A stretch of DNA of 64,000 nucleotides from Amphritea sp. 1_MG-2023 (GCF_030547545.1 NZ_JAUOQE010000007.1:1-64000), one strand, 5' to 3'; positions 45,874 through 56,829 are shown, numbered from the stretch's first letter. The notes: generated by a model not told the origin, from the sequence alone. Numbers and translations: made by a program.

Positions 45874-46817
45874 TGGATTATTTTATGATATCTGCGCAGG
45901 AACGTGCCGAGTTTGGTCGAGTGGCGGTACTCTACGGCGGCTCGTCTGCCGAGCGTAGCATTTCACTAAAAAGTGGCGCCGAAGTGTTACGTGGCTTAAA
46001 ACAAGCCAATGTGGATGCGTTTGGTATTGATCTTTGTGCCGCAGGGGCCGATCCGTTAGCGCAGTTGCAACAGGCCGAGTTTGATCGCGCTTTCCTGATT
46101 ATGCATGGGCGTGGCGGTGAAGATGGCACGCTACAGGGCGTGCTAGAGATCATGGCTAAACCCTACACGGGCAGCGATGTGATGGCCTCGGCATTGGGCA
46201 TGGATAAGGTTAAGTGTAAACAGATATGGCGGGCGGCAGGCTTACCGACACCTGCATATGCGGTGCCTGACGAGACCACTGATCTACAGCAGCTAGGCCA
46301 ACAGCTGGGTTTTCCGATGATTATCAAACCGGCTCATGAAGGCTCTAGTATTGGCATGAGCAAGGTCGAGAGCGCGGCGCAATTGCAACAAGCGATTCAA
46401 GCGGCGCAGCAGTTTGATCGGGCGGTGTTGGCAGAAAGTTGGATCAATGGCCCTGAATTTACGGTGGCGGTGTTGAATGGTAAAGCGCTACCGGTGATCC
46501 GTTTGGAAACGTCGCACGCGTTTTATGATTTTGAGGCGAAATATCAGGCTAATGATACGCAGTATCATTTTGATAATGAGTTGACCGAAGCTCAGGAAGC
46601 CGAATTAAAGCGCTTATCGGAGCAAGCCTTTGAAATGGTCGGATGCCGTGGTTGGGGGCGCGTCGATGTTATGTTAGATCAGCAACGCGGCTTTCAGTTG
46701 TTGGAAGTCAACACCTTGCCGGGGATGACCGATCATAGCTTGGTGCCGATGGCAGCTCGACAAGCGGGAATGAGCTTTAACGAGCTGGTGGTGACTATTT
46801 TGCGAGGGAGCCTTTAA
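45873..46817 (+). CDS. ddlB: D-alanine--D-alanine ligase
   Basis: ATP-grasp ligase forming D-Ala-D-Ala. The 314 residues show VLYGGSSAERSISLKSG, HGRGGEDGTLQGVLE, KPAHEGSSIGM and the C-terminal LLEVNTLPGMTDHSLVP. The ATG at 45873 shares one base with the murC TGA and is preferred over a TTG one codon earlier. ftsQ begins 3 bp after its end. Confidence 0.95.
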   Translation: MDYFMISAQERAEFGRVAVLYGGSSAERSISLKSGAEVLRGLKQANVDAFGIDLCAAGADPLAQLQQAEFDRAFLIMHGRGGEDGTLQGVLEIMAKPYTGSDVMASALGMDKVKCKQIWRAAGLPTPAYAVPDETTDLQQLGQQLGFPMIIKPAHEGSSIGMSKVESAAQLQQAIQAAQQFDRAVLAESWINGPEFTVAVLNGKALPVIRLETSHAFYDFEAKYQANDTQYHFDNELTEAQEAELKRLSEQAFEMVGCRGWGRVDVMLDQQRGFQLLEVNTLPGMTDHSLVPMAARQAGMSFNELVVTILRGSL

Positions 46818-46820
46818 GGC

Positions 46821-47888
46821 ATGTTAAAAAAACTGTTTTCTCATCAAACGCAAGCGCCGGAGGCTCCCAAAAGGGGGGCTTCGGCGACTGTGTATAAGAA
46901 AGCAGAGAGTAACACCGAGCAGAAAGCACGCGGCTGGATTAACCGCTTAAAGGTATTTAAGGCTTCGGAGAATGAGGCTGAGCAGACGCACTTAAATCGA
47001 GACACGATTACTGCGAATACAGCTGATAGCGGCAAAGACGCTGGCGGACGAGCCAAAGGAACGGCTAAAGACAGTACCAAAGCTAATGGCATCAATCGTG
47101 CGATAGATAATGCGAGTGCGATAGATCGTGCGATAGATAGTGCCATTGATGAGGACGGCGATTGGTGGATTAAACCCGCTACGCTGTTGACGGCGCTAGC
47201 GGTGTTTATTGCCTTGGCTCATTACAGTTTTGGTTCGCTGTATCGCTGGCTCGATCAACCGGTACAGCAGGTAACGTTTGCCGGCAGCACGCAACATCTT
47301 GATCGTCAGCAGGTGGCCGCCAAATCGGTGGCGCTGATGGATGGTGGTTTGCTCAGTGCCGATATTGAGGCGGTCAAAGCGGGTATACAGGCAGACCCTT
47401 GGGTATATCAAGTGGGGGTCAGTCGTCGTTGGCCCGCCGCTTTGTATTTAACGGTGACTGAAGAGGTACCCGTTGCGCGTTGGGGAGAGGATGGCCTGTT
47501 AAATCATGAAGGCGATATTTTTTGGCCTGATGATGTTGCTAAATACAGTGCGCTACCCCGTTTAAAGGGGCCATCGAGTCATACTGGGATGATGATGGCG
47601 GAATATTACGATCTAAATCAGATGCTGCGCAAAACGGGGTTACAATTAATAGAGTTGCAGTTGGAAGCGCGAGGCGCGTGGACCTTGTTACTCGATAATG
47701 GTATCCGTGTGGTGGTGGGACGCGATCAGGTAGTGGCTAGGTTAGAGCGGTTTTTGACCGTTTATCAGCAGCGTTTGCAAGCAGAAGCCGACGCTGGCCG
47801 GATAGAACAGATTGATATTCGATACAACAACGGCATTGCCGTTAAGTGGCGCCCACTGGCTGCCACCGATGAACAGCAGAAAGGTTGA
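46821..47888 (+). CDS. ftsQ: Cell division protein FtsQ with long cytoplasmic extension
   Basis: Bitopic divisome protein that recruits FtsL/FtsB through its periplasmic POTRA domain. At 355 residues it is about 80 longer than E. coli FtsQ. The single helix lies near 119-138 (ATLLTALAVFIALAHYSF), followed by POTRA (VQQVTFAGSTQHLDRQQV) and the beta domain. The roughly 115-residue cytoplasmic part is charged and low complexity and contains an imperfect repeat around 92-110 (NRAIDNASAIDRAIDSAID). Reading frame and position between ddlB and ftsA leave no doubt on identity. Confidence 0.92.
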   Translation: MLKKLFSHQTQAPEAPKRGASATVYKKAESNTEQKARGWINRLKVFKASENEAEQTHLNRDTITANTADSGKDAGGRAKGTAKDSTKANGINRAIDNASAIDRAIDSAIDEDGDWWIKPATLLTALAVFIALAHYSFGSLYRWLDQPVQQVTFAGSTQHLDRQQVAAKSVALMDGGLLSADIEAVKAGIQADPWVYQVGVSRRWPAALYLTVTEEVPVARWGEDGLLNHEGDIFWPDDVAKYSALPRLKGPSSHTGMMMAEYYDLNQMLRKTGLQLIELQLEARGAWTLLLDNGIRVVVGRDQVVARLERFLTVYQQRLQAEADAGRIEQIDIRYNNGIAVKWRPLAATDEQQKG

Positions 47889-47898
47889 TACAGAGAAT

Positions 47899-49140
47899 AT
47901 GGCGATGAAGCCTGGAAATAATATGATCGTGGCACTGGATATCGGCACTTCAAAGGTGGTGTGTTTAGTGGGTGAGGTTAGCTTGGATGGCACGATTGAT
48001 ATCGTCGGTATCGGTTCCCACGAATCCCGCGGACTGAAGCGAGGCGTGGTGGTGAATATTGAATCCACGGTGCACTCGATTCAACGGGCGGTGGAGGAAG
48101 CCGAGCTGATGGCGGGGTGTAAAATTCACTCGGTCACGGTGGGGGTTGCCGGTAGCCATATTAAGAGCATGAATTCACACGGCATCGTGGCGGTACGCGA
48201 GGGTGAAGTGATGGAACATGATCTCGAGCGCGTCATCGATGCGGCCCGCGCGGTAGCCATTCCTGCGGACCAGAAAATCCTGCATATCTTGCCGCAGGAA
48301 TATGTGATTGATAATCAGGAAGGTATCCGTGAGCCGCTGGGTATGTCCGGTGTGCGCTTAGAAGCGAAGGTTCATTTAGTCACCGGCGCGGTGAATGCGG
48401 TGCAGAATATTGAAAAATGTGTCCAGCGTTGCGGTTTGGCGGTGGATAATTCGGTGTTGGAGCAGTTGGCATCGAGTTATTCGGTATTAACCGATGATGA
48501 AAAAGAGCTGGGTGTCTGCATGGTGGATATGGGCGGCGGTACCACCGATATCGCTATCTTCACCGGCGGATCGATTCGTCATACGGCGGTTATTCCGATT
48601 GCTGGCGATCAAGTGACCAATGATATTGCGATGGCGTTGCGTACTCCGACACCGCACGCCGAAGAGATTAAAATTAAATACGCTTGCGCGCTCGCACAGT
48701 TGGCCAGTGCCGAGGATACCATTAAGGTGCCGAGCGTGGGTGATCGTCCCGCGCGGGATCTTTCGCGGCAGGCATTGGCGGAGGTGGTTGAACCCCGCTA
48801 TGACGAGCTGTTTACCCTGGTGCAAGCTGAGCTGCGGCGCAGCGGATTTGAAGATTTGGTGGCGGCAGGTATCGTCTTAACCGGCGGTACTGCGAAGATG
48901 GAAGGCGCGGTTGAGTTGGCAGAAGAGATTTTTCATATGCCGGTGCGTTTGGCCTTGCCAAAAGGTGTCCGGGGGATGGGCGATATCTTGAATAGCCCGA
49001 TCTATGCGACGAGTATTGGCTTATTACAATACGCTAAACAGGATAATCAGCATCTGACAGAAGCAGTGCCGGTTGACGAGAGCATTGAACACGTCAGCTT
49101 ACTGCAACGGATGCAAAGCTGGTTTCAGGGGAATTTTTGA
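47899..49140 (+). CDS. ftsA: Cell division protein FtsA
   Basis: Actin-like protein tethering FtsZ filaments to the membrane. The 413-residue product begins IVALDIGTSKVVCLVGEV (phosphate 1), has MVDMGGGTTDIAIFTGG and VLTGGTAKMEG and ends with the amphipathic membrane-targeting helix LLQRMQSWFQGNF. The ATG at 47899, ten bases after the ftsQ stop, is chosen; one two codons later is also possible, and a longer frame overlaps ftsQ. Confidence 0.96.
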   Translation: MAMKPGNNMIVALDIGTSKVVCLVGEVSLDGTIDIVGIGSHESRGLKRGVVVNIESTVHSIQRAVEEAELMAGCKIHSVTVGVAGSHIKSMNSHGIVAVREGEVMEHDLERVIDAARAVAIPADQKILHILPQEYVIDNQEGIREPLGMSGVRLEAKVHLVTGAVNAVQNIEKCVQRCGLAVDNSVLEQLASSYSVLTDDEKELGVCMVDMGGGTTDIAIFTGGSIRHTAVIPIAGDQVTNDIAMALRTPTPHAEEIKIKYACALAQLASAEDTIKVPSVGDRPARDLSRQALAEVVEPRYDELFTLVQAELRRSGFEDLVAAGIVLTGGTAKMEGAVELAEEIFHMPVRLALPKGVRGMGDILNSPIYATSIGLLQYAKQDNQHLTEAVPVDESIEHVSLLQRMQSWFQGNF

Positions 49141-49313
49141 TGAGTTGGTAAGCGTAGTGCAGAACGGATTCTAAGAATAATGATAGCGGGGCATGATACA
49201 CGAGGTGTTATCCCTGAGTGATTGAAGTATTCACAGGAAGTGATGGTCAGAAATGAAACAGAATGCAACACAAAACAGGTGCGGGGCGGGCACTAAACCT
49301 GGAGGGAAGGGAT

Positions 49314-50510
49314 ATGTTTGAATTAGTGAATGACTTAGCACAGAGCGCCGTTATCAAAGTAATTGGTGTTGGCGGCGGTGGTGGTAATGCGGTAGAGCAC
49401 ATGGTCTCATCTGAAGTTGATGGGGTGGAGTTTATTTGTGCCAATACCGATGCGCAGGCGCTCAACAGTATGGGGTCGCGCAGTGTGCTGCAACTCGGCG
49501 GTGAGATCACCAAAGGGTTAGGGGCCGGGGCGAATCCAGATATTGGTCGTCAGGCGGCATTGGAAGATCGTGATCAGATCCTCGAGATGCTCAGTGGTGC
49601 TGATATGGTGTTTATCACGGCCGGTATGGGCGGTGGTACGGGCACGGGGGCGGCACCGATTGTCGCTCAAGTGGCGAAAGAGCTGGGTATTTTGACCGTC
49701 GCGGTGGTGACTAAGCCTTTCCCGTTTGAAGGCAAGAAGCGCATGTTGATTGCCGATCAGGGGATCAAAGAGCTATCGGAGCACGTCGATTCATTGATCA
49801 TTGTGCCCAATGAAAAGCTGCTGCAGGTGCTGGGTAAAAACTGCACACTGATGAAAGCGCTCGATGAAGCCAATGATGTGCTTAAAGGCGCGGTACAGGG
49901 GATCTCCGATCTGATTATTCGTCCGGGTATGATCAACGTCGACTTTGCCGATGTACGTACCGTGATGTCAGAAATGGGTACCTCGATGATGGGTACCGGT
50001 ATGGCTCGGGGTGAAAATCGAGCGATGGAAGCCGCGCAGGCAGCGGTGCGTAGTCCGTTACTTGAAGATGTCGATCTGATGGGCGCTCGCGGTATCTTGG
50101 TAAATATCACTGCCGGTCTGGATTTAGGCTTGGGTGAGTTTAGCGATGTGGGTCAAGTGATCGAAGAGTTTGCTTCTGACAACGCTATCGTCGTCGTGGG
50201 TACCGTTATCGATGCCGAAATGACCGATGATATTAAGGTGACGGTGGTCGCTACGGGGTTGCAGAAAGCGGAGCCTGCCGATACCACCGTTAAGGTCGTC
50301 AGTCATAACCGTAAACCGGATGGTCAGTTAGATCTTGATCAGCTTGAGTTGCCGGCGGTGCATCGGCGTAAGGCTGACCATATCAGTGCTGAAAAAAATA
50401 AAGTGTCACAGAGGGAACTTTCTCGCACAGAGCAGTCCAAAAATAGCGCTGAAGGAGAAAGCGATTCATATCTGGATATCCCGACATTTCTGCGGCGTCA
50501 GGCAGACTAA
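49314..50510 (+). CDS. ftsZ: Cell division GTPase FtsZ
   Basis: Tubulin-like GTPase forming the Z ring. The 398-residue protein has [13 protein letters not shown], the tubulin signature [10 protein letters not shown] and the C-terminal peptide [12 protein letters not shown] that binds FtsA/ZipA. The ATG at 49314 follows a strong GGAGGGAAGGG site; the frame extends 17 codons upstream without such support. A perfect 11-bp stem spans its stop codon. Confidence 0.98.
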   Translation: MFELVNDLAQSAVIKVIGVGGGGGNAVEHMVSSEVDGVEFICANTDAQALNSMGSRSVLQLGGEITKGLGAGANPDIGRQAALEDRDQILEMLSGADMVFITAGMGGGTGTGAAPIVAQVAKELGILTVAVVTKPFPFEGKKRMLIADQGIKELSEHVDSLIIVPNEKLLQVLGKNCTLMKALDEANDVLKGAVQGISDLIIRPGMINVDFADVRTVMSEMGTSMMGTGMARGENRAMEAAQAAVRSPLLEDVDLMGARGILVNITAGLDLGLGEFSDVGQVIEEFASDNAIVVVGTVIDAEMTDDIKVTVVATGLQKAEPADTTVKVVSHNRKPDGQLDLDQLELPAVHRRKADHISAEKNKVSQRELSRTEQSKNSAEGESDSYLDIPTFLRRQAD

Positions 50511-50531
50511 CGGCTTTAAACCGTTAGTCTG
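50503..50531 (+). other. Stem-loop spanning the ftsZ stop codon
   Basis: CAGACTAACGG (50503-50513) and CCGTTAGTCTG (50521-50531) form a perfect 11-bp stem with a 7-nt loop. The ftsZ stop codon lies within the left arm. No T run follows, so it is not a standard terminator; it may affect mRNA processing or stability, or partial termination before lpxC. Confidence 0.7.
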
Positions 50532-50560
50532 ATGTTCTCGGTGTTACGCTGAATCAGTTA

Positions 50561-50590
50561 TTGCTGATATAGGCGTAATTTTGCTAAAAT
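50561..50590 (+). promoter_or_regulatory. Candidate lpxC promoter
   Basis: TTGCTG (50561-50566) and TAAAAT (50585-50590) with an 18-bp spacer lie 39 bp upstream of the lpxC ATG. This would allow expression separate from the dcw transcript. Confidence 0.5.
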
Positions 50591-50628
50591 GGTGCGTTAA
50601 TCGCCACAACATAACCTTGGCAGGAAAT

Positions 50629-51543
50629 ATGATCGGACAACGTACATTACGCAACAGCATTAAAGCAACAGGCGTGGGCCTCCACACTGGGCAGAAGGTG
50701 TATTTGACATTAAAACCTGCGCCTGTGGATACCGGTATTGTTTTCCGTCGTGTCGATCTTGACCCCGTGGTCGAAATTCATGCTTGTGCAAAGAATGTCG
50801 GTGATACGACTCTATCAACCAATCTACAGAAAGGCGATGTTCGAGTCTCTACCATCGAACATCTGTTGTCGGCTATGGCTGGGTTGGGTATTGATAATAT
50901 TATCGTTGAATTGAGTGCTGAAGAAGTGCCGATTATGGACGGTAGTGCTGCGCCGTTTGTGTTCCTGATTCAATCTGCCGGTATTCAGGAACAGGATGCG
51001 CCGAAACAGTTTATTCGCATTAAAAAAGAGATTCGCGTCGAGTTAGAGGATAAATCGGCCACCTTTAAACCGTTTGAAGGGTTTAAAGTGGGCTTTACCA
51101 TTGAATTCGATCATCCCGCGTTTTCTGAGCGGAATATGCAAGCGAGTCTTGATTTTTCGAGCACCTCATTTGTTAAAGAGGTGAGTCGCGCCCGTACCTT
51201 TGGTTTTATGCGCGATATTGAATATTTGCGGGCTCAGAATTTGGCGCTCGGCGGCAGTATGGATAATGCCATCGTGGTCGATGATTATCGCATTCTCAAT
51301 GAAGATGGTCTGCGCTATGACGATGAGTTTGTTAAACATAAAGTACTGGATGCCGTGGGCGATCTTTATCTGCTGGGTAAAAGCCTGATCGGTGAGTTTC
51401 ATGGCTTTAAATCCGGCCACTATTTGAATAATCTTCTGTTACGTAAGCTATTAGAAACAGAAGATGCATGGGAAGTCGTAACCTTTGAAGGGCGAGAACA
51501 AGCGATGCCTATTTCATATCTTCAGCCTGCTGCTATTAGCTGA
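50629..51543 (+). CDS. lpxC: UDP-3-O-acyl-N-acetylglucosamine deacetylase LpxC
   Basis: Zn-dependent committed step of lipid A synthesis. The 304 residues begin [21 protein letters not shown] and include [16 protein letters not shown] (Zn His), [24 protein letters not shown] and [16 protein letters not shown]. The ATG at 50629 has CAGGAAAT upstream; a longer frame is rejected. The gene closes the dcw block with an intrinsic terminator. Confidence 0.97.
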   Translation: MIGQRTLRNSIKATGVGLHTGQKVYLTLKPAPVDTGIVFRRVDLDPVVEIHACAKNVGDTTLSTNLQKGDVRVSTIEHLLSAMAGLGIDNIIVELSAEEVPIMDGSAAPFVFLIQSAGIQEQDAPKQFIRIKKEIRVELEDKSATFKPFEGFKVGFTIEFDHPAFSERNMQASLDFSSTSFVKEVSRARTFGFMRDIEYLRAQNLALGGSMDNAIVVDDYRILNEDGLRYDDEFVKHKVLDAVGDLYLLGKSLIGEFHGFKSGHYLNNLLLRKLLETEDAWEVVTFEGREQAMPISYLQPAAIS

Positions 51544-51560
51544 AACACCTCAATCTAATA

Positions 51561-51588
51561 AAAACCGGACTCTCTAGTCCGGTTTTTT
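51561..51588 (+). terminator. Intrinsic terminator after lpxC
   Basis: AAAACCGGACT and AGTCCGGTTTT form a perfect 11-bp stem with the loop CTCT, followed by TT. It ends the dcw-lpxC transcript before secA. Confidence 0.92.
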
Positions 51589-51732
51589 ACTATTTTAACG
51601 AGCATTTTTAGTCGTCGAAAAAATATACCTATTGAGATTCAATTTGATGCCCCAATAGATGTAGAATGTTGCGTTAATTTAATACTTTAACCGGCTCAAG
51701 CCCGCCGTTGCTAACAGGTAAATAATCAGATT

Positions 51733-54489
51733 ATGTTCACTTCGATGTTTAAGAAGGTTTTTGGTAGTAAGAACGATCGCGTACTCAAACAGATGAGTAA
51801 GGTCGTTAAGCAGATCAATAGCTATGAAAGCGAAGTTGAACAACTCTCTGATGAGGATTTGAAAGCTAAGACCGCCGCGTTTAAAGCGCGTTTGGCTCAG
51901 GGTGAAAATCTCGATGGGATTTTACCCGAAGCCTTTGCCGTGGTGCGCGAAGCGTCTCGTCGCGTGATGGGGATGCGACATTTCGATGTGCAGATGATCG
52001 GTGGTATTACGCTGCATGAGGGTAAAGTGGCTGAGATGCGTACCGGTGAAGGTAAAACCTTGGTGGCTACGCTACCGGTTTATCTCAATGCACTGGCGGG
52101 CCGCGGCGTACATGTTGTCACCGTGAACGATTATCTGGCCAGTCGTGATGCCGAATGGATGCGACCACTGTATGAGTTTTTGGGTATGAGTGTCGGTGTG
52201 GTGTTGTCGGGACAAGAGCCGCAAACCAAGCGTGACGCTTATCATTGTGATATTACCTACGGTACCAATAACGAATTTGGTTTCGATTATCTGCGCGATA
52301 ACATGGCCTTCAGTGTTGAAGATAAAGTACAGCGAGACTTTTTCTTCTCGGTGGTCGATGAAGTTGACTCCATCTTGATCGATGAGGCGCGTACGCCGTT
52401 GATTATCTCCGGTGCCGCCGAAGATAGCTCGGAAATGTATCGTAAGATGAATACCCTGATTCCGGTATTGGAAAAGTTCGAGGGTGAGATCGATCCCAAG
52501 GAAGAGATTGAGATCGATGGTGATTTTGCCGTTGATGAGAAAAACCGTACCGTCGAACTAACGGAACGTGGTCATCAGCGTATTGAGGAGATGCTTGCTA
52601 AAGAGGGCCTCTTGGCAGAGGGTGAAAGCCTGTATGCGCCACAAAATTTATCGATGCTGCATCATGTATTGGCAGCGCTACGGGCGCATAACCTGTTTCA
52701 GCGGGATGTCGATTATATCGTACAGAACGGTGAAGTGGTTATCGTTGATGAGCATACCGGTCGGATTATGCCTGGGCGTCGTTGGTCTGAAGGCTTGCAT
52801 CAGGCGGTGGAAGCCAAAGAAGGTGTCAAGATTAATCAGGAAAGTCAGACGTTGGCGTCAACTACTTTCCAGAACTATTTCCGTTTGTATGAAAAGCTGT
52901 CCGGTATGACCGGTACCGCCGATACCGAAGCGTTCGAATTGAATCAGATCTATGGCTTGGATGTCGTGGTGATTCCGACCAATGTGCCGGTGGCACGGAT
53001 CGATTATAACGACTTGGTATTCCTCACCATTGAAGAGAAATATGAAGCGATTTTAAAAGAGATCGAACACTGCGTTGAAGAAAAACGTCCGGTACTGGTG
53101 GGTACTGCCTCGGTTGAATCATCCGAACTGATCTCTAACTTCCTGAAGAAGAAAAACTTCCCCCATAATGTTCTAAATGCCAAAAACCACGGCAAAGAAG
53201 CGACCATTATTGCCGATGCAGGCCGTGCCGGTGCGGTGACCATTGCCACTAACATGGCCGGTCGGGGTACCGATATTGTCTTGGGCGGTAAGTTTGAATC
53301 CGTGCTCGAAACCTTGGATAACCCAACCGAAGCGCAGATTGCGGCGGCGAAAGCCGAATGGCAAGAACGTCATGATGCGGTGCTGAAGGCCGGTGGTTTG
53401 CATATTATTGGTACCGAACGGCATGAATCTCGGCGTATCGATAATCAGTTAAGAGGCCGTGCGGGTCGTCAGGGTGATAACGGTTCATCGCGTTTCTTCC
53501 TATCGCTGGAAGATGATCTGATGCGTATCTTCGCCTCAGACCGTGTGCGTCAGTTCATGAAAGCACTAGGCATGGAGAAGGGTGAGGCGATCGAGCATAA
53601 GATGGTCTCCAATGCGATTGAAAAGGCACAACGCAAAGTCGAGGGACGTAACTACGATATTCGTAAACAGTTGCTCGAATATGATGATGTCGCCAACGAT
53701 CAACGTCGCGCGGTATATGATCAGCGTAATGAGCTGATGGCCACCAATGATATTTCAGAAACCATTGAAGCGGTGCGCGCCGAGGTGGTTGAAAATGCGA
53801 TTAGCGACTATATCAAGCCGCAAAGCTTGGAAGAACAGTGGGATGTGCCAGGTTTAGAAAAGCATTTAGAATCTGAGTTTGGCTTGGAAATGCCGATTCA
53901 GGAATGGCTGGATAAGGATGATACGCTGCATGAAGATACCCTGCGTCAGCGTATTCTGCGTGATATCGTCGAAGACTATCAGGCCAAAGCCGCGATTGTT
54001 GGGGTGGAAAACATGCGCCTGTTTGAGAAACAGGTGATGTTGCAGGTGCTCGATACACTGTGGAAAGAGCATCTTCAATCGATGGATATGTTGCGTCAGG
54101 GAATTCATCTGCGCGGTTATGCACAGAAAAATCCGAAACAGGAATATAAGCGTGAATCCTTCATCCTGTTTGAGCATCTGTTAGAAAATATTAAGATCGA
54201 TGTGATTAAAATTCTCAGCCATGTTCAGGTGCGTCAACCGGAAGAGCTGGAAGAAGTCGAGCGTCAACGTCGTGAACAGGCGGCTCAGCAGCAGATGAAC
54301 TTTCAGCATGCCGCCTCGTCTGCGTTAGAGGTTGATGAGGCTGAAGCCGACGTGGCCGCGGCGTCAGAGCCTGAAGCGCAGCCCGAGGTTGAAACCTTTG
54401 TGCGTGAAGGTAAAAAAGTGGGCCGTAATGATCCTTGTCCTTGTGGCTCGGGTAAGAAATATAAGCAGTGTCACGGTAAGTTGAACTGA
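51733..54489 (+). CDS. secA: Preprotein translocase ATPase SecA
   Basis: Motor ATPase driving proteins through SecYEG. The 918-residue product has Walker [69 protein letters not shown] and the C-terminal zinc motif [14 protein letters not shown]. No secM-like ORF with an arrest sequence lies between lpxC and secA, so SecM control as in E. coli is not evident. It is terminated by a clear hairpin. Confidence 0.98.
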   Translation: MFTSMFKKVFGSKNDRVLKQMSKVVKQINSYESEVEQLSDEDLKAKTAAFKARLAQGENLDGILPEAFAVVREASRRVMGMRHFDVQMIGGITLHEGKVAEMRTGEGKTLVATLPVYLNALAGRGVHVVTVNDYLASRDAEWMRPLYEFLGMSVGVVLSGQEPQTKRDAYHCDITYGTNNEFGFDYLRDNMAFSVEDKVQRDFFFSVVDEVDSILIDEARTPLIISGAAEDSSEMYRKMNTLIPVLEKFEGEIDPKEEIEIDGDFAVDEKNRTVELTERGHQRIEEMLAKEGLLAEGESLYAPQNLSMLHHVLAALRAHNLFQRDVDYIVQNGEVVIVDEHTGRIMPGRRWSEGLHQAVEAKEGVKINQESQTLASTTFQNYFRLYEKLSGMTGTADTEAFELNQIYGLDVVVIPTNVPVARIDYNDLVFLTIEEKYEAILKEIEHCVEEKRPVLVGTASVESSELISNFLKKKNFPHNVLNAKNHGKEATIIADAGRAGAVTIATNMAGRGTDIVLGGKFESVLETLDNPTEAQIAAAKAEWQERHDAVLKAGGLHIIGTERHESRRIDNQLRGRAGRQGDNGSSRFFLSLEDDLMRIFASDRVRQFMKALGMEKGEAIEHKMVSNAIEKAQRKVEGRNYDIRKQLLEYDDVANDQRRAVYDQRNELMATNDISETIEAVRAEVVENAISDYIKPQSLEEQWDVPGLEKHLESEFGLEMPIQEWLDKDDTLHEDTLRQRILRDIVEDYQAKAAIVGVENMRLFEKQVMLQVLDTLWKEHLQSMDMLRQGIHLRGYAQKNPKQEYKRESFILFEHLLENIKIDVIKILSHVQVRQPEELEEVERQRREQAAQQQMNFQHAASSALEVDEAEADVAAASEPEAQPEVETFVREGKKVGRNDPCPCGSGKKYKQCHGKLN

Positions 54490-54537
54490 TCGCAGCAGGG
54501 GCGTCTGTACCCTGATCCGGTGATTGAATAATCGATA

Positions 54538-54565
54538 GAAAGCAGCCAAGCTGCTTTCTTTTTTT
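54538..54565 (+). terminator. Intrinsic terminator after secA
   Basis: GAAAGCAGC and GCTGCTTTC pair over the loop CAA and are followed by seven T residues. Confidence 0.92.
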
Positions 54566-54584
54566 AAGCTTTAAGGAGTTGGTA

Positions 54585-55802
54585 ATGGCAGTAGGTTCTG
54601 GCACGCTTCCGACGCTGCACCCGGTTGCAGGGTTTCGTATAGGTACAACATCCGCTGGCGTAAAAACGCCAGGCAGGAAAGATCTGGTGCTAATGGAAAT
54701 CGCTGAGGGTGCGAGCACGGCAGGCGTTTTTACCTTGAATCAATTTTGCGCCGCGCCAGTGAGTATCTGTAAGCAACATCTGCAACAGGGGATGCCGACT
54801 TATTTCGTCACGAATACGGGTAATGCCAATGCCGGTACGGGCAAAGAAGGCTATCAAGATGCCCTCGATGTGTGTCAGGCAGTAGCCAGCCAGGCGAACA
54901 TTAACGCGACTCAAGTCCTGCCATTTTCGACCGGTGTCATTGGTGAAAAACTGCCGAAAGAACGCATTATCGCGGCGATCCCTGCGGCTTTCGATGCTCT
55001 CTCCGATAACGGTTGGTTAGCCGCCGCTAGCGGTATTATGACCACCGACACTCGACCTAAAGCATATTCGATGCAGATTGAATATCAGGGCCAATTAATC
55101 ACCCTCACCGGTATCTCCAAAGGTGCAGGGATGATTAAGCCGAATATGGCGACCATGCTGGCTTATATCGCCACCGATGCGAAAATCGAGCCTGCGCTGT
55201 TACAAACGCTGTTGAGTGGTGCGGCCGATCGGTCATTCAATCGCATCACCATCGATGGCGATACCTCCACCAATGATTCTTGTATGTTGATCGCAACGGG
55301 TGCGAGCGGTATTGAGGTTAGTAAACAGAACGATGAGCTGTTAGCGCAGTTTGATGTGGCACTGAATAAAGTGCTGCTTGAGTTAGCGCAAGCGATTGTA
55401 CGTGATGGTGAAGGCGCCACAAAATTTGTCACCATCAGTGTCGAGCAAGCGGCTAATGCTGAAGAAGCTTTGAAAACCGCTTATGCGGTGGCGCATTCAC
55501 CGCTGGTGAAAACCGCGTTGTTTGCCAGTGATCCGAACTGGGGGCGTATTCTAGCGGCGGTTGGTTATGCGGGCGTGGATAATCTCGATGTTGATGCCTT
55601 GCAGATCTGGCTTGGGGAAGCCTGTATTGTCGAGAACGGTGGCCGTGCGGCGAGTTATACTGAGGCGGCAGGGCAAGCCGTGATGGCGCGGGAAGAGATT
55701 ACCATCCGTATTCTGCTCAACCGAGGCGATCATCAAGAGACGCTGTGGACCACCGATCTGAGTAAAGATTATGTGGCGATCAATGCGGATTACCGTTCTT
55801 AA
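54585..55802 (+). CDS. argJ: Bifunctional glutamate N-acetyltransferase/amino-acid acetyltransferase ArgJ
   Basis: Transfers acetyl groups in the cyclic arginine pathway. The 405-residue precursor has the self-cleavage site in MIKPNMATMLAY (between Ala and Thr) that yields alpha and beta chains, and RITIDGDTSTNDSC and FASDPNWGRILAAVGYAG. The ATG at 54585 follows AAGGAG; an upstream in-frame start two codons earlier is less likely. Synteny with secA upstream is as in Pseudomonas. Confidence 0.96.
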   Translation: MAVGSGTLPTLHPVAGFRIGTTSAGVKTPGRKDLVLMEIAEGASTAGVFTLNQFCAAPVSICKQHLQQGMPTYFVTNTGNANAGTGKEGYQDALDVCQAVASQANINATQVLPFSTGVIGEKLPKERIIAAIPAAFDALSDNGWLAAASGIMTTDTRPKAYSMQIEYQGQLITLTGISKGAGMIKPNMATMLAYIATDAKIEPALLQTLLSGAADRSFNRITIDGDTSTNDSCMLIATGASGIEVSKQNDELLAQFDVALNKVLLELAQAIVRDGEGATKFVTISVEQAANAEEALKTAYAVAHSPLVKTALFASDPNWGRILAAVGYAGVDNLDVDALQIWLGEACIVENGGRAASYTEAAGQAVMAREEITIRILLNRGDHQETLWTTDLSKDYVAINADYRS

Positions 55803-55866
55803 GTCGTTATTGATGCTGGTTTTACCTGGGGAAACGAGGGGTACATGGGTCAAATAGGAAAATGGC

Positions 55867-56829
55867 GTGTCTAAATTGATTCATGTAGCGGCTGCGGCGA
55901 TCTTTAATCCCGCCGGTGAGCTACTGCTGGCGCTGCGTGATACTCAGCAGCATCAGGGTGGCCTATGGGAATTTCCCGGAGGTAAGGTTGAAGAGGGTGA
56001 GTCGGCGCGCGATGCGCTGGCTCGGGAACTCGCAGAAGAGTTAGGCATTGAGATTGATCAAGCAGCTACCATGCCCTTGATTCAGGTGCCTTATCACTAC
56101 CCAGATAAATCTGTGTTATTGGATGTGTTTCGGGTTAATGGTTTTAGTGGCACAGCCTATGGGCGAGAAGGTCAGCCACTGAAATGGATTCAACTCGCTG
56201 AACTAACCGATTATCAATTTCCGGCGGCTAATAAGCCGATCGTTAATGCCTTGTTACTGCCCAATCGCATCGCGATTACCCCTGAACTGCCCTGCGAGCA
56301 ATATACCTCGTTTGTTGAGCAGGCATTGCAACAAGGTGCCGATAAGGTGATGCTGCGGGCTAAACACCTGTCAGATGCAGTGCAACGATCGCTCTATACA
56401 CAGCTAGCGACAACCTTTGAGGGACTGATCATCTGGAATACCTCGCTAGAGGAGGCTAATGCTTTCCATGCCTCAGCGGTTCACCTCAGTAGTGATCGAT
56501 TACAACAACTGGATAATCAAGGGCTTCAGCGTCGTGAGTTGTTTACTGGCCGATGGTTAGGGGCCTCGTGTCACAGCATCGAGCAGATTCGTCAAGCGGA
56601 ACGGGTAGAGGTCGATTATATTACCCTATCGCCGGTGCAGCCGACGCGCAGTCATCCGCATACTCCGCCATTAGGCTGGGATGAATTTCGGCGCTTGGTC
56701 AGTGAGACCCGTGTGCCAGTGTATGCCCTCGGTGGCGTGTCGCTCGAGCATCTTGCAACAACCATCGACGCCGGTGGTCAAGGCATCGCCGCCATTAGCG
56801 GTTTTCAACCTCCTGTAGGTGCGACATAG
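55867..56829 (+). CDS. Nudix hydrolase fused to a TMP-synthase-like domain (MutT-ThiE type)
   Basis: The N-terminal half (about 1-130) is a MutT-like Nudix hydrolase with the Nudix box GGKVEEGESARDALARELAEELG, expected to remove oxidised nucleotides. The C-terminal half (about 135-318) resembles thiamine-phosphate synthase (VMLRAKHLSD, AVHLSSD, GRWLGASCHS, VDYITLSPVQPTRSHP, PVYALGGV). This fusion is widespread in gammaproteobacteria; the role of the second domain is unsettled. It starts at GTG, with AGG eight bases upstream. Its last codons (PPVGAT) are read from CCTCCTGTAGGTGCG, which resembles the GTAG repeat head, so the 3' end may be shaped by array G. Confidence 0.88.
   Translation: MSKLIHVAAAAIFNPAGELLLALRDTQQHQGGLWEFPGGKVEEGESARDALARELAEELGIEIDQAATMPLIQVPYHYPDKSVLLDVFRVNGFSGTAYGREGQPLKWIQLAELTDYQFPAANKPIVNALLLPNRIAITPELPCEQYTSFVEQALQQGADKVMLRAKHLSDAVQRSLYTQLATTFEGLIIWNTSLEEANAFHASAVHLSSDRLQQLDNQGLQRRELFTGRWLGASCHSIEQIRQAERVEVDYITLSPVQPTRSHPHTPPLGWDEFRRLVSETRVPVYALGGVSLEHLATTIDAGGQGIAAISGFQPPVGAT

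Noticed and set aside
51589-51732. secM-like secretion monitor upstream of secA
   Set aside because: The gap of about 140 bp has no ORF with a signal sequence or arrest peptide.
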